The position numbers and the translations under genes are program-made. A DNA stretch of 64,000 nucleotides, taken from NCBI GenBank assembly GCA_035293805.1, contig DATGMD010000010.1, forward strand, positions 76,745 to 140,744, in the 5' to 3' direction. The stretch is from JAJPHF01 sp035293805. GTDB lineage: Bacteria; Chloroflexota; UBA6077; JAJPHF01. The notes under the pieces are model-generated. The model worked only from the letters and a program-made list of their open reading frames with translations. It was not told the origin of the DNA and did not search any database. Positions 1 to 8,158 of the stretch are shown one piece after another; the first letter of the stretch is position 1, and each line of letters starts with the position of its first letter.

Positions 1-825
1 GGCTATTTGGCAACAGCCCTCCCGGTCGCCTTCGCACTCGCCCTGTGGAGTAAGGACGAGGAGGCCGGGCCGCTTCGCCTGGCGGCGCTCGGCCCTCGGC
101 GCTTGTCGGCAAGCGTCGCCCTCTGGGCGCGGCCGGCCACCCTGCTGCTGGCCGCCGCGGTGTTCGCCAGCCTGTCGCGCGGCGCCTGGATGGGCGTGGC
201 GCTCGCGGGCGCCGTAATGTTGGCGGTCGCCAGCCCCCGCTCCCGCCGCTGGCTCGTGGCCCTGTGCGCGGCGCTGCTGCTCTTGGGGCTCTTGGGGCTG
301 GTAGGCGCGCTGCCGGCGGTGGTCTCCGAGCGGCTGGGCGTGGTGGCCGAGTATTTCGGCCTGTTCGACGTGCGCACGGTGGACGTCACCCCAGAGAACT
401 GGTCGATCGTCGAGCGGATGGCCCACTGGCAGGCGGGCTGGTATATGTTCCTCGAGCACCCCTGGTTCGGCGTCGGCCCCGGCAACTACGACGCCGTCTA
501 CGACCGCTACAACCTGCCGGGCTGGCTGGAGTCGCTGGGCCACGCCCACAACTACTACTTGAACCTGGCGGCCGAGACGGGCATCTTCGGCCTGAGCGGC
601 TTCCTCCTCACGCTGGCGCTGGCCTATCGCGCGGCCATTCGCGGGCTGCGCAGCCCCAATCCCTTCTGGCGGGCCGTGGCCCTCGGCACCCTCGGCTCGC
701 TGGTCGCCATCTCCTTGCACAGCGCGTTCGACAACCTCTTCGTCCACGGCGTCAGCGTTCAGATCGGGGCGCTGATGGGCCTCGCCGCGCTGTCCAGCGG
801 CCAGGCCGAGGCCGACCGTGGGTAG
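1..825 (+). CDS. O-antigen ligase/polymerase family membrane protein (5' partial)
   Basis: The reading frame is open to the first base, so the N-terminus lies outside the window. About 275 C-terminal residues remain. Hydrophobic segments alternate with a large outer loop holding SLSRGAWMG, HWQAGWYMFLEHPWFGVGPG and HAHNYYLNLAAETGI, which are hallmarks of the Wzy_C/O-antigen ligase superfamily. Members join or polymerise lipid-linked glycans at the outer face of the cytoplasmic membrane. The next gene starts 8 bases before this stop and three glycosyltransferases follow, so a polysaccharide locus is likely. Whether it is a ligase (WaaL) or polymerase (Wzy) cannot be decided. Family assignment is firm; the exact reaction is unknown. 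Confidence 0.85.
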   Translation, partial: GYLATALPVAFALALWSKDEEAGPLRLAALGPRRLSASVALWARPATLLLAAAVFASLSRGAWMGVALAGAVMLAVASPRSRRWLVALCAALLLLGLLGLVGALPAVVSERLGVVAEYFGLFDVRTVDVTPENWSIVERMAHWQAGWYMFLEHPWFGVGPGNYDAVYDRYNLPGWLESLGHAHNYYLNLAAETGIFGLSGFLLTLALAYRAAIRGLRSPNPFWRAVALGTLGSLVAISLHSAFDNLFVHGVSVQIGALMGLAALSSGQAEADRG

Positions 826-1882
826 GCCCGTCGCGCCGGAGGAAGCGCCCACGCCCTTCCCGGCCACGACCGAGATCGGCCCGAGCGCGCCGCCGGCGCT
901 GGGCGCGCGCCTGACCCAGCCACGCACGCTGATCTCGTTCGCGATCGGGTTTGGGCTGCTGTTCGTCGCCATTCAGCGCCTCGACGTGAACCTCGCCACC
1001 ACCTGGGAGGTCTTGCGCAGCGCGAACGTGCCGCTCTACGTGCTGGCCCTCGTCGTCTACTACGTGGCTTTCGTCTTTCGCAGCATGCGCTGGCGCACCC
1101 TCTTGCGCAACGTCGGGTACCGGCGGCGCGAGGGAGTGGTGCTGCCGCGGCTCTTTGGGCTGGGCCGCATTCTGCTGCTGAGCTGGTTTGCCAATTGCCT
1201 CGTTCCGGCCAAGCTGGGCGACGCCTACCGCGCCTACCTCTTGAAGCGCGACGCGGACGTCTCGTTCTCGAAGACGATGGGCACCGTGCTGGCCGAGCGC
1301 ATCCTCGACCTGCTGGTGCTGTTCGGGCTGCTCGGGCTCGCAGCCGTCCTCGCGTTTGGAGCGGCGCTGCCCACCGCCGTCGTCTCGCTGATGGAGCTGG
1401 CGCTCGTGCTGGCCGTCCTGCTCGTCGTCGGACTGGTCGCCATGCGGCTCCTGGGCGGGCGGATCCGCGGCTGGCTACCGCTGCGGCTGCAAGGCAAGTA
1501 CGACTCGTTCGAAGCGGGCACGCTCCAATCGTTCCGCGCGCTGCCGGCGCTGACCGCCTATACCGTCGTCATCTGGCTGTTCGAGGCGGTGCGCCTGTAT
1601 CTGGTGATGCTGTCGCTCGGCGTGTGGCGCGCCAACGCGGCGGTGCCGCTGTTCATCGGCCTCGCCGGCGCGCTGCTCACCACCGTGCCCATCACGCCCG
1701 CCGGGCTCGGCTTTGTCGAGTCGGGCCTGGTGAGCCTCCTCCTGCTGGCTGGCGGCCTGGACCTCATCGGCGGGATGAGCACCGCGGTGGCGCTGTCCAT
1801 CGCGCTGCTCGATCGCTCCATCACCTACCTCAGCCTCGTCGCGTTCGGCGCCGTCTTGCACCTCTGGCCTGGAAAGCGGTAA
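818..1882 (+). CDS. Flippase-like / lysylphosphatidylglycerol synthase TM-region family protein
   Basis: A 354-residue polytopic membrane protein starting at GTG 818, overlapping the upstream O-antigen gene by 8 bases and probably translationally coupled to it. Several hydrophobic helices are visible, with the family-like segments FRSMRWRTLL near residue 87 and LLSWFANCLVPAKLGDAYRA near residue 120. The C-terminal TTVPITPAGLGFVESG is typical of UPF0104/YbhN-type proteins. The family contains putative glycolipid flippases and the membrane half of MprF; the soluble aminoacyl transferase half is absent here. Context suggests a role in moving or assembling surface glycolipid. Family assignment is good; the substrate is unknown. 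Confidence 0.8.
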   Translation: MGRPVAPEEAPTPFPATTEIGPSAPPALGARLTQPRTLISFAIGFGLLFVAIQRLDVNLATTWEVLRSANVPLYVLALVVYYVAFVFRSMRWRTLLRNVGYRRREGVVLPRLFGLGRILLLSWFANCLVPAKLGDAYRAYLLKRDADVSFSKTMGTVLAERILDLLVLFGLLGLAAVLAFGAALPTAVVSLMELALVLAVLLVVGLVAMRLLGGRIRGWLPLRLQGKYDSFEAGTLQSFRALPALTAYTVVIWLFEAVRLYLVMLSLGVWRANAAVPLFIGLAGALLTTVPITPAGLGFVESGLVSLLLLAGGLDLIGGMSTAVALSIALLDRSITYLSLVAFGAVLHLWPGKR

Positions 1883-1991
1883 AGTCCGGGCCGCGACGGC
1901 CGCTCGCCAGCCCCCCGCCTACGTGCCCACGGAAGTGACAACGGGCGGCCGGCCACACGCGGTCAGCCCAGGCGGACGGCAGAGGGAGGCC

Positions 1992-2417
1992 ATGGCGAGC
2001 GGACAGGGCGTGAAGGAGCTGGAGAACCTCGGCATCTGGCGGCGGGCCTACGAGCTGGCGCTGCAGGTGTACGAGGAGACGGCCAGCGTGCCTGTCGTCG
2101 AGCCGGAGCTGCAGGCGCAGCTGCGGCGCGCGGCGGGCGCCGTGGGCGGCCACATCGCCGACGGCTTCGGCCGCTACTCCCGCGCCGAGTACCTACGCGC
2201 CCTCCACCAGGCGCGCGGCGCCCTCATGGAGACGCGGCACTACCTGCACCTCGCGCGTGCGCTCGACTACCTGCCGGCGGAGGTCGCCGGGCGCCTGCTT
2301 GACGCCACCATGCGCCTGAACGGCGAGCTTCACCGCACCGTGACGGCGCTGCGCGACCGGTCAGCGGCGGTGCCGCCCTCCGAGCCCGGCCGGCGCGCCT
2401 CCGCCGTCGACAATTAG
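1992..2417 (+). CDS. Four-helix-bundle protein (S23/IVS-like family)
   Basis: About 141 residues. ATG 1992 is preferred because GGGAGG lies just upstream and the conserved N-terminus LENLGIWRRAYELALQVYEE follows; an in-frame GTG at 1923 would add 23 unsupported residues. The pattern LRRAAGAVGGHIADGFGRYS followed by an A-rich helix with E/R repeats matches small four-helix-bundle proteins first noticed in 23S rRNA intervening sequences. Here it is a free-standing gene among polysaccharide genes, between the flippase-like gene and a GT4 glycosyltransferase. Members form pentamers, but the biological role is not established. Family call fairly secure, function unknown. Confidence 0.75.
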   Translation: MASGQGVKELENLGIWRRAYELALQVYEETASVPVVEPELQAQLRRAAGAVGGHIADGFGRYSRAEYLRALHQARGALMETRHYLHLARALDYLPAEVAGRLLDATMRLNGELHRTVTALRDRSAAVPPSEPGRRASAVDN

Positions 2418-2436
2418 CGCGGCCGATCGCTCCGCC

Positions 2437-3570
2437 GTGCGCATCGGGATCGACTACACCGCTGCCGTGAACCAGCGTGCCGGCATCGGCCGCTTCGTCC
2501 GCAACCTGGTCGCCAGCCTGGTCGCCCTCGACCGTGACGACCAGTTCGTCCTCTTGCACACCACCCCCAATCCGGGCGCCGAGGTGTCCGTCCCCGCCGC
2601 GCCGAACGTCTCGACCTCGGAGTTCCGTTTTCCCGAGCGCTGGATGACCATTCTCTGGCACCGCCTGCGCGTGCCGCTGCCCGTGGAGTGGGCCACCGGG
2701 CCAGTCGACATCTTCCACGCGCCGGACTTCGTGCTGCCGCCCGTGCGCCGCGCGCGCCGCGTGCTCACGGTCCACGACCTGGCCTTCTTGCTCTACCCGG
2801 AGTGCGCGGACGCGCGGCTGCGCGAGTACCTGATGAGCGCCGTGCCGCGCTCGGTGCGGGCAGCCGACTTCGTCGTGGCCGACTCGGCGAACACGCAGAA
2901 CGACGTCATCTGCCTGCTCGGCGCCGATCCGGCGCGGACGGCCGTCGTGCCCGGCGGGGTCGAGCCCCGCTTCCGGCCCGCCGCGCCCGAGGCGGTGGCC
3001 AGCCTGCGCGCTCGTCTCGGCCTCGTCGAGCCCTTTATCCTGTCGATCGGCATGATCGAGCCGCGCAAGAACTGGCAGGGCCTTATCCGCGCCTACAACA
3101 CGGTGCGGGCCCGCCACCGTCTGCCCCACCGTCTGGTGCTGGCCGGGCCGCGCGGCTGGCTGTCGGACGTCATCTTCGAGGAGCGCGACCGCTCGCCGTT
3201 CCGCAACGACGTGATCTTCCCCGGCTTCATCGCGGACGACGACCTGCCGACGCTCTACAGCGCCGCCGACCTGTTCGCGTTCCCATCGTACTACGAGGGC
3301 TTCGGCCTGCCGCCGCTGGAGGCGATGGCCTGCGGCACGCCGGTCGTCGTGTCGGACGCCGCGTCGCTGCCCGAGGTCGTGGGCGACGCGGGGCTCACGG
3401 TCCCCGCCGAGGACACGGAGGCGCTCGCCGACGCCCTGGAGCGCGGGCTGCTGGACGAGGCGCTGCGCGCGCGCCTGCGGGCGGACGGCCTGGCGCGGGC
3501 GGCCAAGTTCACCTGGGGCGCGGCCGCCGCGGCCCTGTTGACGGTCTACCATCACGTCGTCGCCGCCTGA
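2437..3570 (+). CDS. Glycosyltransferase family 4 (first of three)
   Basis: 377 residues from GTG 2437, 19 bases after the preceding stop. The N-terminal Rossmann-like half (MRIGIDYTAAVNQRAGIGRF, then DIFHAPDFVLPP and VLTVHDLAFLLYP) binds acceptor. The C-terminal GT-B half carries SIGMIEPRKNW and the nucleotide-sugar motif EGFGLPPLEAMACGTPVVVS near residue 288. GT4 enzymes transfer a sugar from an NDP- or GDP-sugar to a lipid-linked acceptor with retention; the closest pattern is the mannosyltransferase group. No signal peptide or membrane helix is seen. It belongs to a run of three GT4 genes presumably building one surface polysaccharide. The sugar specificity cannot be assigned. Confidence 0.9.
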   Translation: MRIGIDYTAAVNQRAGIGRFVRNLVASLVALDRDDQFVLLHTTPNPGAEVSVPAAPNVSTSEFRFPERWMTILWHRLRVPLPVEWATGPVDIFHAPDFVLPPVRRARRVLTVHDLAFLLYPECADARLREYLMSAVPRSVRAADFVVADSANTQNDVICLLGADPARTAVVPGGVEPRFRPAAPEAVASLRARLGLVEPFILSIGMIEPRKNWQGLIRAYNTVRARHRLPHRLVLAGPRGWLSDVIFEERDRSPFRNDVIFPGFIADDDLPTLYSAADLFAFPSYYEGFGLPPLEAMACGTPVVVSDAASLPEVVGDAGLTVPAEDTEALADALERGLLDEALRARLRADGLARAAKFTWGAAAAALLTVYHHVVAA

Positions 3571-3699
3571 CGCCCCCGCGGTGCGCCTCGCGCCGCGAGC
3601 GCGCCGGGATGCTTTACAATGGCGGCGTAGAGGCAGTCGCGGGCTCCCCTGGGCGCGGACGTCTCCAGCCGCTTAGACTCTCTTCTCGCGGGAGGCGTC

Positions 3700-4857
3700 G
3701 TGCGCATCGGCTTCAACGCCCTGTTCTTGCAGCAGCCCTCGACGGGCATCGGCCAGCATTGCTTCAACCTGCTGCAAGCCCTCGACCAGCACGATCGCGA
3801 GAACACCTACGTCCTGCTCAGCCCGCGCTTCCGGCGCGCGGCCGTCCCCCGCGTGCCCGACCTCTCGCCGCGCTTCCGCAGCGTCCAGCGGGTGACGGCG
3901 CTCGCCCGGCTCGGCGGCAACTTCGAAAAGCTCTGGTGGGAGCAAGTGGGCCTGCTGCGCGCGAGCCGCCGCGAATCGCTCGACCTCCTCCACTGCCCGT
4001 ACTTCGCGTCGCCGCTCGTGTCCTCCATCCCGACGGTCGTGACGATCCACGACGTGATCCCGCTCCTGCTGCCGGAGTATCGCGCCCGCCTGGCCGGCCG
4101 CGCCTACAGCGCGCTCTCGGCGCTCGCCGCGCGGCGCGCCCGCGCCGTGATCGCCGTCTCCGAGCACTCCAAGCGCGACATCGAGCGGACGCTGGGGCTG
4201 CCGCCCGAGCGCATCCACGTCATCGGCAACGCGGTAGACGCCAGCTACCAGCCGATCCGCGACCCTCGCCTCCTCACGGCCGTGCGCGAGCGGTACGGGC
4301 TGACGGAGCGGTTTATCCTCTACTTTGGCGGTTTCGACGTGCGCAAGAACGTGCTGCGTGTGGTGCAAGCCTACGCTCGCATCCGCGAGGCGTTCGACGA
4401 GCCGTACCAGCTCGTGCTCGCCGGGCGCCTGCGCTACGTCGGCCACCCGCTGTATCCGGATCCGCGCGTGCTGGTACGAGAGCTGGGGCTGGAATCGGAC
4501 GTGATCTTCACGGGCCAGATTCGCGAACAGGACAAGGCGCCGCTGTACAGCGCGGCCGAGGTGTTCGTCTTCCCCTCGCTCTACGAGGGCTTCGGCATGC
4601 CGGTGCTGGAGGCCATGGCCTGCGGCGCCGCGGTCGTCACCTCGAACAGCTCGGCGCTGCCCGAGGTCGCGGGCGACACGGCCGTGCTCGTGGACCCCAA
4701 CTGCACCGACGCGATCGGCGCGGCGATCCTCGACCTCCTGCGCGATCCCGTCCGCCGCGAGGCGCTGGGCGAGGCCGCGCGCGCCCGGGCCGCGCACTTC
4801 TCGTGGGGCGCCGTCGCCGAGCAGACGATGAAGGTGTACGCCCAGGTTGCCGCGTGA
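3700..4857 (+). CDS. Glycosyltransferase family 4 (second of three)
   Basis: 385 residues, GTG start at 3700 with a GGGAGG Shine-Dalgarno 7 bases upstream. N-terminal MRIGFNALFLQQPSTGIGQH matches the opening of the preceding GT, so the two are probably paralogues. TIHDVIPLLLPEYRARL, FGGFDVRKNVLRVVQAY and EGFGMPVLEAMACGAAVVTS (near residue 295) define a GT-B, GT4-type enzyme with the usual E-x7-E region. A TACAAT box at 3615-3620 lies in the 129-base gap before it and could be a promoter, but no convincing -35 is seen. Its stop overlaps the start of the third glycosyltransferase (GTGA), indicating translational coupling. Donor and acceptor are unknown. Confidence 0.9.
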   Translation: MRIGFNALFLQQPSTGIGQHCFNLLQALDQHDRENTYVLLSPRFRRAAVPRVPDLSPRFRSVQRVTALARLGGNFEKLWWEQVGLLRASRRESLDLLHCPYFASPLVSSIPTVVTIHDVIPLLLPEYRARLAGRAYSALSALAARRARAVIAVSEHSKRDIERTLGLPPERIHVIGNAVDASYQPIRDPRLLTAVRERYGLTERFILYFGGFDVRKNVLRVVQAYARIREAFDEPYQLVLAGRLRYVGHPLYPDPRVLVRELGLESDVIFTGQIREQDKAPLYSAAEVFVFPSLYEGFGMPVLEAMACGAAVVTSNSSALPEVAGDTAVLVDPNCTDAIGAAILDLLRDPVRREALGEAARARAAHFSWGAVAEQTMKVYAQVAA

Positions 4858-5954
4858 AAGTCCTCATGCTCTCCAAGGCGTGCCTGGTCGGCGCCTACCA
4901 GCGCAAGCTCGAAGAGCTGGCGCGCCACGACGCCATCGCGCTGACCTGCCTGGTGCCGCCGTACTGGCTGCAAGATGGGACGCCGATCCGGCTGGAGCGC
5001 GCGCACGTCCGCGGCTATCGGCTGGCCGTCACGCCCGTGCGCTTCAACGGCCACTTCCACGTCTTCCATTTCACCCGCCTGCGCGCCTGGCTGGCCGCCA
5101 CCCAGCCGGACGTCGTCCACGTCGACGAGGAGCCATACAACCTGGCGACGGCCCTGGCGCTGCGGCTGGCCGCGCGCGCGGGCGCGCGCCGGCTGTTCTT
5201 TACCTGGCAGAACCTCTTGCGCCGCTATCCGCCGCCGTTCAGCCTCTGGGAGCGCTACAGCTTCCACACCGCGCAGCACGCCCTCGCGGGCAACCGTGAG
5301 GCGGTGGACGTGCTGCACCAGAAAGGCTACCGTGGCCCGGTGACCGTGGTGCCGCAGTTCGGTATCGATCCCGAGGTGTTCCGGCCGCGCCCCCGCCCGG
5401 TCCGCCGCGAGTTCGTGATCGGCTACGCTGGCCGCCTGGTCGAGGAGAAGGGGCTGGACGTGCTGTTGGAGGCCGTGCAGGGGCTGGCGGGCCCGTGGCG
5501 GCTCCAGCTGGTCGGCAGCGGCCCCGCACAGCCGGCGCTCGCGCGCCAGGCGGCTCGCCTGGGCATCGCCGAGCGGGTCGAGTTCGTGGCGCAGGCCCCG
5601 TCGACGGCCATGCCCGCGATCGTGGCGGCCTGGGATGCGCTGGCGCTGCCGTCGCGGACCCGCCCTAACTGGAAGGAGCAGTTCGGGCGCATCCTGGTGG
5701 AGGCGATGGCCAGCGGCGTGCCCTGCGTCGGCTCCACGAGCGGCGAGATCCCGCACGTCCTGGGCGACGCCGGGCTCGTGGTGCCCGAGGGCGAGGCGAC
5801 GGCCCTGCGCGCGGCGCTTGCCCGCCTCCAGGACGACGCGGCGCTGCGGCAGGAGCTGGCGGCGCGCGGCCGGGCGCAGGCCGAGTCACGCTTCACCCAC
5901 GCGCGCATCGCCGAGCAGACGTATCTCGTCTACCGGCGCCTGCTCGCGGCGTGA
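4854..5954 (+). CDS. Glycosyltransferase family 4 (third of three)
   Basis: 366 residues from GTG 4854, whose GTGA overlaps the previous stop codon. This frame stays open far upstream, but only from here does it read as protein. The N-terminus is MKVLMLSKACLVGAYQRKLE; the C-terminal half has IGYAGRLVEEKGLDVLLEAV, LVGSGPAQPAL and EQFGRILVEAMASGVPCVGS near residue 274, followed by SGEIPHVLGDAGLVVPEG. This is a WcaA/RfaB-like GT4 enzyme of the cytoplasm or inner membrane face. It is less like the first two transferases than they are to each other, so it may add a different sugar. It is the last gene before the riboflavin promoter; no T-rich terminator is visible after its stop. Confidence 0.88.
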   Translation: MKVLMLSKACLVGAYQRKLEELARHDAIALTCLVPPYWLQDGTPIRLERAHVRGYRLAVTPVRFNGHFHVFHFTRLRAWLAATQPDVVHVDEEPYNLATALALRLAARAGARRLFFTWQNLLRRYPPPFSLWERYSFHTAQHALAGNREAVDVLHQKGYRGPVTVVPQFGIDPEVFRPRPRPVRREFVIGYAGRLVEEKGLDVLLEAVQGLAGPWRLQLVGSGPAQPALARQAARLGIAERVEFVAQAPSTAMPAIVAAWDALALPSRTRPNWKEQFGRILVEAMASGVPCVGSTSGEIPHVLGDAGLVVPEGEATALRAALARLQDDAALRQELAARGRAQAESRFTHARIAEQTYLVYRRLLAA

Positions 5955-5990
5955 CGGCCCGGGCCGACATAGGCCGCGGCCGCCCGTTGG

Positions 5991-5999
5991 TGCTATACT
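5991..5999 (+). promoter_or_regulatory. Extended -10 promoter of the riboflavin operon
   Basis: TGCTATACT, an extended -10 element (TGn plus TATACT), lies about 22 bases before the start of the FMN aptamer. No good -35 is seen at 16-18 bases, which is common for extended -10 promoters. The same TGC-TATACT string recurs at 58518-58526. Confidence 0.6.
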
Positions 6000-6020
6000 C
6001 ACGACAACAAAATAGCGAGT

Positions 6021-6240
6021 GGGGCCTTCAGGGCAAGGTGAGGGGCGACGGCACCGCCGCCGTCCCAATTCCTGACCGGCGGTAATGCCACACGGCAGAG
6101 CCCGCGAGCCCCCCGCGGCACCGGGTGCTGGCGGCACCCTCGGGTGGGCGAGGCGACCGGCCTGCGCCGCCCGGCGCATCGCGGGCGGGCAGATCTGGTG
6201 AGACGCCAGAGCCGACGGTACAGTCCGGATGGGAGAAGGC
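6021..6240 (+). promoter_or_regulatory. FMN riboswitch (RFN element)
   Basis: The conserved blocks of the RFN aptamer appear in order: CCTTCAGGGCAAGGTGA near 6025, TTCCTGACCGGCGGTAATGC near 6068, AGCCCGCGAGCC near 6100, then GATCTGGTGAGACGCCAGAG near 6192 and CCGACGGTACAGTCCGGATG with GGGAGAAGG up to 6239. One arm between 6105 and 6185 is expanded and GC-rich. The aptamer lies between the promoter and a perfect intrinsic terminator and precedes all four riboflavin genes, so FMN binding is expected to switch the operon off by premature termination. Confidence 0.95.
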
Positions 6241-6258
6241 GAAGCTGTGGCGACAGCG

Positions 6259-6290
6259 GCCTGAAGGCACCATGCCTTCAGGCTATTTTT
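6259..6290 (+). terminator. Riboswitch expression-platform terminator
   Basis: A perfect 11-bp stem (GCCTGAAGGCA at 6259-6269 with its complement at 6273-6283, loop CCA) is followed by TATTTTT. The stem contains CCTGAAGG, which can also pair with the CCTTCAGG block at the 5' end of the aptamer, giving an obvious alternative pairing. Classic FMN-dependent attenuation is inferred. Confidence 0.92.
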
Positions 6291-6324
6291 GTTCCGCGCG
6301 GAATTCGGCGACGGGAGCGGCCAG

Positions 6325-7515
6325 GTGGACTTCATGGCACGCGCGCTCGAGCTGGCGGAGCGCGCACTGGGTGTCAGCAGCCCCAACCCGGCCGTCGGCG
6401 CGGTGATCGTCAAGGACGGGCGGATCGTGGGGGAGGGCTGGACGCAGCCCCCCGGCCAGGCGCACGCGGAAGTCGTGGCCCTTGAGCAAGCCGGCGACGC
6501 CGCGGGGGGCGCCACGATGTACGTGACGCTGGAGCCCTGCTGCCACTTTGGGCGGACGCCGCCCTGCACCGACGCGCTGATCCGCGCGCGGGTGCGAGCC
6601 GTCCACATGGCGACCATCGATCCCAACCCCTTGGTCGCCGGGGGCGGCCGACGCGACCTTGACAAGGCCGGCATCGAGACGGTGTTGGGCGAGTACGAGC
6701 GCGAGGCGCGCCGCCTGAACGAGGGCTACTTCAAGTTCATCACTCGCGGCCTGCCGTTCGTGGCGGTGAAGTGGGCGATGACGCTGGATGGCAAGATCGC
6801 TACCCGTACCGGCTCGTCGTTCTGGGTGACCGGCGCGGCGGCACGGGCGCGGGTGGCCCGCCTCCGCGCGCTGAGCGACGCGGTGCTGGTGGGCGTCGGC
6901 ACGGTGCTCGCCGACGATCCACGGCTCACCGTGCGCCCGGAGGCCTTCCCCGCCGCGCTGCGCGCTCCCCTCGACCATCTGGCGAGGCGTCAGCCGCTGC
7001 GGGTCGTCCTGGACAGCCAGGCGCGCACGCCGCCGACGGCCCGGCTGGTGACGGGCGAGCTGCCCGGCGAGACGCTCATCCTCGTCACCGAGCGCGCTCC
7101 CGACGAGCGGCGGACGGCGTTGGAGGCTACCGCCGCCGAGGTAGTGGTCGTGCCCGAGTTGGACGGCCGGGTGCACCCGGCCGTGGCGATGCGGCTGCTA
7201 GCGGAGCGCCGCGGCATTACCTCGGTGCTCGTCGAGGCGGGCGGGACACTAGTGGCAGCCTTGCTCGAAGCGCGGCTCGTGGACAAGGTCTACGCGTTCC
7301 TGGCGCCGAAGGTCGTCGGCGGGGTCGCCGCGCCCACGCCCGTCGAGGGCACCGGCTGTCCCGAGATGGGACAGGCCGTGACGCTGCGGGACCTGCAGGT
7401 CGAGCAGCTCGGCGACGACGTGCTCATCGCCGGCTACGTGCCGCCCGTGCCCGACGAGGAGCGCGAGGGCTTGGCCATTGCCTCGCAGGCGGCGCCCCAG
7501 GCCGCGAGCGGATAG
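6325..7515 (+). CDS. ribD: Bifunctional diaminohydroxyphosphoribosylaminopyrimidine deaminase / 5-amino-6-(5-phosphoribosylamino)uracil reductase
   Basis: 396 residues catalysing the deamination and NADPH-dependent reduction steps of riboflavin synthesis. Starting at GTG 6325 (GGGAG 7 bases upstream) places the zinc ligands at H47-A-E49, C72 and C81 (motif PCCHFGRTPPC), close to the known RibD spacing; ATG 6334 is an alternative start. The reductase half begins near residue 140 with FVAVKWAMTLDGKIATRTG and continues through VLVGVGTVLADDPRL and TSVLVEAGGTLVAALLEARL. It is the first gene of the FMN-controlled operon, and ribE follows 10 bases later. The C-terminus has a short extension rich in E and A that looks unstructured. 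Confidence 0.95.
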   Translation: MDFMARALELAERALGVSSPNPAVGAVIVKDGRIVGEGWTQPPGQAHAEVVALEQAGDAAGGATMYVTLEPCCHFGRTPPCTDALIRARVRAVHMATIDPNPLVAGGGRRDLDKAGIETVLGEYEREARRLNEGYFKFITRGLPFVAVKWAMTLDGKIATRTGSSFWVTGAAARARVARLRALSDAVLVGVGTVLADDPRLTVRPEAFPAALRAPLDHLARRQPLRVVLDSQARTPPTARLVTGELPGETLILVTERAPDERRTALEATAAEVVVVPELDGRVHPAVAMRLLAERRGITSVLVEAGGTLVAALLEARLVDKVYAFLAPKVVGGVAAPTPVEGTGCPEMGQAVTLRDLQVEQLGDDVLIAGYVPPVPDEEREGLAIASQAAPQAASG

Positions 7516-7525
7516 GGGGAGTGGA

Positions 7526-8116
7526 GTGTTCACCGGCATCGTCGAGGAAACCGGGACCGTCCGCGCGCTCGACGAGCGCGACGGCAGCATCGCCCTGCAG
7601 GTAGAGGCGCGGACCGTCTGCGACGATCTGCGGCTGGGCGACAGCATCGCCGTGAACGGCGTCTGCCTGACGGTCACGGCGCACGATGCCAACAGCTTCA
7701 CCGTCGGGCTGGCGCCGGAGACGCTGCGCCGCACCGATCTGGGCGATCTGCGCCCCGGCGCCCGCGTCAACCTGGAGCGCGCGCTCGCGGCGGGCGGCCG
7801 CATGGGCGGCCACTACGTGCAGGGACACGTGGACGGCACGGGCGAGATCGTGAGTGTGCGCCCCGAGGGCGACTCGCTCTGGATGACGTTCCGCGCGCCC
7901 GCCGAGCTGCTGCCCTATCTGGTCGTCAAGGGCTTCGTCGCCATCGACGGGATCAGCCTGACTATTACCGAGCGCCGCGCGGACACGTTTAGCGTGGCGC
8001 TCGTAGCCTACACGCAGAGCGTCGTCACGCTCGCGTCCAAGCGGCCGGGCGATCGCGTCAACCTGGAGGTCGACGTGATCGCGAAATATGTGGAGAGCCT
8101 GCTGCGGCGCGCGTAA
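7526..8116 (+). CDS. ribE: Riboflavin synthase, alpha chain
   Basis: 196 residues from GTG 7526, preceded by a GGGGGAGTGGA Shine-Dalgarno region. Two tandem lumazine-binding beta-barrel repeats are visible: FTGIVEETGTV with NGVCLTVT and GHYVQGHVDGTG in the first half, and DGISLTITERR in the second. It dismutates two molecules of 6,7-dimethyl-8-ribityllumazine to riboflavin and a pyrimidinedione that is recycled by the RibH reaction. The length is normal for the trimeric enzyme. It lies second in the operon, between ribD and ribBA. The same gene is called ribC or ribB in other species. Confidence 0.95.
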   Translation: MFTGIVEETGTVRALDERDGSIALQVEARTVCDDLRLGDSIAVNGVCLTVTAHDANSFTVGLAPETLRRTDLGDLRPGARVNLERALAAGGRMGGHYVQGHVDGTGEIVSVRPEGDSLWMTFRAPAELLPYLVVKGFVAIDGISLTITERRADTFSVALVAYTQSVVTLASKRPGDRVNLEVDVIAKYVESLLRRA

Positions 8117-8158
8117 CGTGCCGCGCTACTGTGCCGGCCGCCGGAAAGGGGTGCCCCA

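Noticed and set aside
2688..4853. The first two thirds of a long plus-strand open frame running to 5954
   Set aside because: This part is the out-of-frame shadow of two glycosyltransferase genes. Only from 4854 does it encode protein.
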